Source of the DNA: JAVVTQ01 sp036653595
Lineage (GTDB): Bacteria; Bacillota; Clostridia; Oscillospirales; Ruminococcaceae
DNA: 38,942 nucleotides
Direction: 5' to 3'
Assembly: GCA_036653595.1 (NCBI GenBank)
Contig: JAVVTQ010000013.1
Span: forward strand, 1-38,942
The number at the start of each line of letters is the position of its first letter. Position 1 is the stretch's first letter. The notes beneath the pieces were generated by a model, which did not search any database, had not been told where the DNA came from, and saw only the letters and a list, made by a program, of their open reading frames with translations. Of the stretch, positions 38,450 to 38,942 are shown one piece after another. The position numbers and the translations under genes were made by a program.

Positions 38450-38478
38450 ATTATACCAATTGCGGCGTTCTAAAGCAA
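38450..38478 (-). promoter_or_regulatory. promoter of degV and the Cys-rich gene
   Basis: TTGCTT (38473-38478), 17 bases, TATAAT (38450-38455) on the minus strand. Confidence 0.75.
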
Positions 38479-38514
38479 CAAGGCCTCGCGCAATCGGTAT
38501 ATTTTCAGAGAAAT

Positions 38515-38942
38515 TTATAGTTTTCCCGGCTCTTTATCGTTTGAATTGTCGAGTTTGTCGTCAGCATCAACTGTTGCGGAATCGGTTTGGGGGACATCAA
38601 CAACCTCATCAACACACAGTTCCGCCTCTTTTGACGCTCCGCTTTTCTTCTTGTTTTTGACAATCCTGTTGTTGAGATATATTCCCAACAGACCGAAAAG
38701 GCCGGTTATCACAAAGACAAAGACAATTTTCCACCACTCGCCCTCATAAAAGGACTGCCCTGCTATTGTGGAGGTCAGGATGCCCGGGATGCGTGCAAAT
38801 GTCGCGATGACAAAAAACTTCCACGCCTTGACAGGGACAAACGGTCCCAGATAGGTGAATAAATCCTTTGGCGTGCCCGGAATCATAAATAAAATCCACA
38901 GCACCGATTCTGCCTTTTCCGGATCCTTTAGCACTCGGTACT
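38515..38942 (-). CDS. TVP38/TMEM64 (DedA-like) membrane protein, 5' end missing
   Basis: The visible C-terminal 141 residues belong to the VTT/SNARE-associated family: the block ILFMIPGTPKDLFTYLGP is the conserved proline/GTPKD signature, followed by two hydrophobic segments and a polar, acidic tail of about 45 residues not usual for the family. These proteins are membrane proteins of uncertain role; related DedA proteins take part in lipid scrambling. The frame is open to the right edge, so the start is outside the window; an in-frame GTG at 38934 is not taken as the start. Confidence 0.85.
   Translation of the reverse strand, partial: YRVLKDPEKAESVLWILFMIPGTPKDLFTYLGPFVPVKAWKFFVIATFARIPGILTSTIAGQSFYEGEWWKIVFVFVITGLFGLLGIYLNNRIVKNKKKSGASKEAELCVDEVVDVPQTDSATVDADDKLDNSNDKEPGKL

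Overview
The window looks like chromosome of a Gram-positive anaerobe-type Bacillota, most likely class Clostridia. The evidence is gene content and order: DUF1934 next to argS, nifS-thiI-cinA, trmK-nif3, RqcH, a YitT protein, DegV, a SigH-like sigma factor, Rbs-type sugar ABC genes with a ROK regulator, strong GGAGG ribosome binding sites and many TTGACA/TATAAT promoters with 17-base spacing. Assignment below class is inference. There is no phage, transposase, CRISPR array or obvious genomic island; most of the window is housekeeping chromosome.

Layout. 1-3159 (minus): a YitT-like membrane protein followed by an SGNH-like/MBOAT pair of the kind that O-acylates extracellular polymers; the MBOAT gene runs off the left edge. 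3236-4057 (minus): a protein made of three peptidoglycan-binding repeats. 4181-5796 (plus): a CNNM/CBS/CorC membrane protein with its own promoter and terminator. 5926-9539 (minus): the rpmG-secE-nusG-rplK-rplA transcription unit, then rplJ-rplL with its own consensus promoter and an L10-type attenuator leader. The cluster ends in a terminator and rpoB does not follow. 9588-14777 (plus): ddl-murI, then DUF1934-argS and a SHOCT-like membrane protein. 14796-20266 (minus): cysteine desulfurase, thiI and a 1018-residue three-part protein (CinA, membrane helix, sortase-B-like domain without its catalytic residues, SpoIID). 20442-21152 (plus): a flavin-reductase-like gene whose last 99 bases are present three times in tandem. 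21194-26344 (minus): DUF1858, trmK, Nif3-like, amidohydrolase, rqcH. 26457-28902 (minus): zinc-ribbon protein, a tRNA-like element without an anticodon loop, a SigH-like sigma factor and a MATE exporter. 28926-29640 (plus): a promoter with a possible structured RNA, tRNA-Leu(CAA) and two strong hairpins. 29672-37251: a sugar module, with rbsA/rbsC/rbsB-like transport, a NagB-like protein and an FGGY kinase on the minus strand and a divergent ROK regulator. 37311-38942 (minus): a small Cys-rich protein, DegV, and a TVP38/DedA-type protein cut by the right edge.

How the parts work together. The ribosomal/secretion cluster is standard growth machinery. ddl and murI feed D-Ala-D-Ala and D-Glu into peptidoglycan. 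The desulfurase supplies sulfur to ThiI for tRNA 4-thiouridine. The ROK module looks like import, phosphorylation and isomerisation or deamination of an unidentified sugar, with matching TTAATTAATT boxes in both divergent leaders as candidate operators.

The most unusual object is the CinA/pseudo-sortase/SpoIID polypeptide, which joins a cytoplasmic pyridine-nucleotide enzyme to an outside peptidoglycan-cleaving domain. Next are the anticodon-less tRNA-like element, the tandem gene-end triplication and the NagB-like protein with altered catalytic residues. All calls come from reading the sequence; no database search was run.
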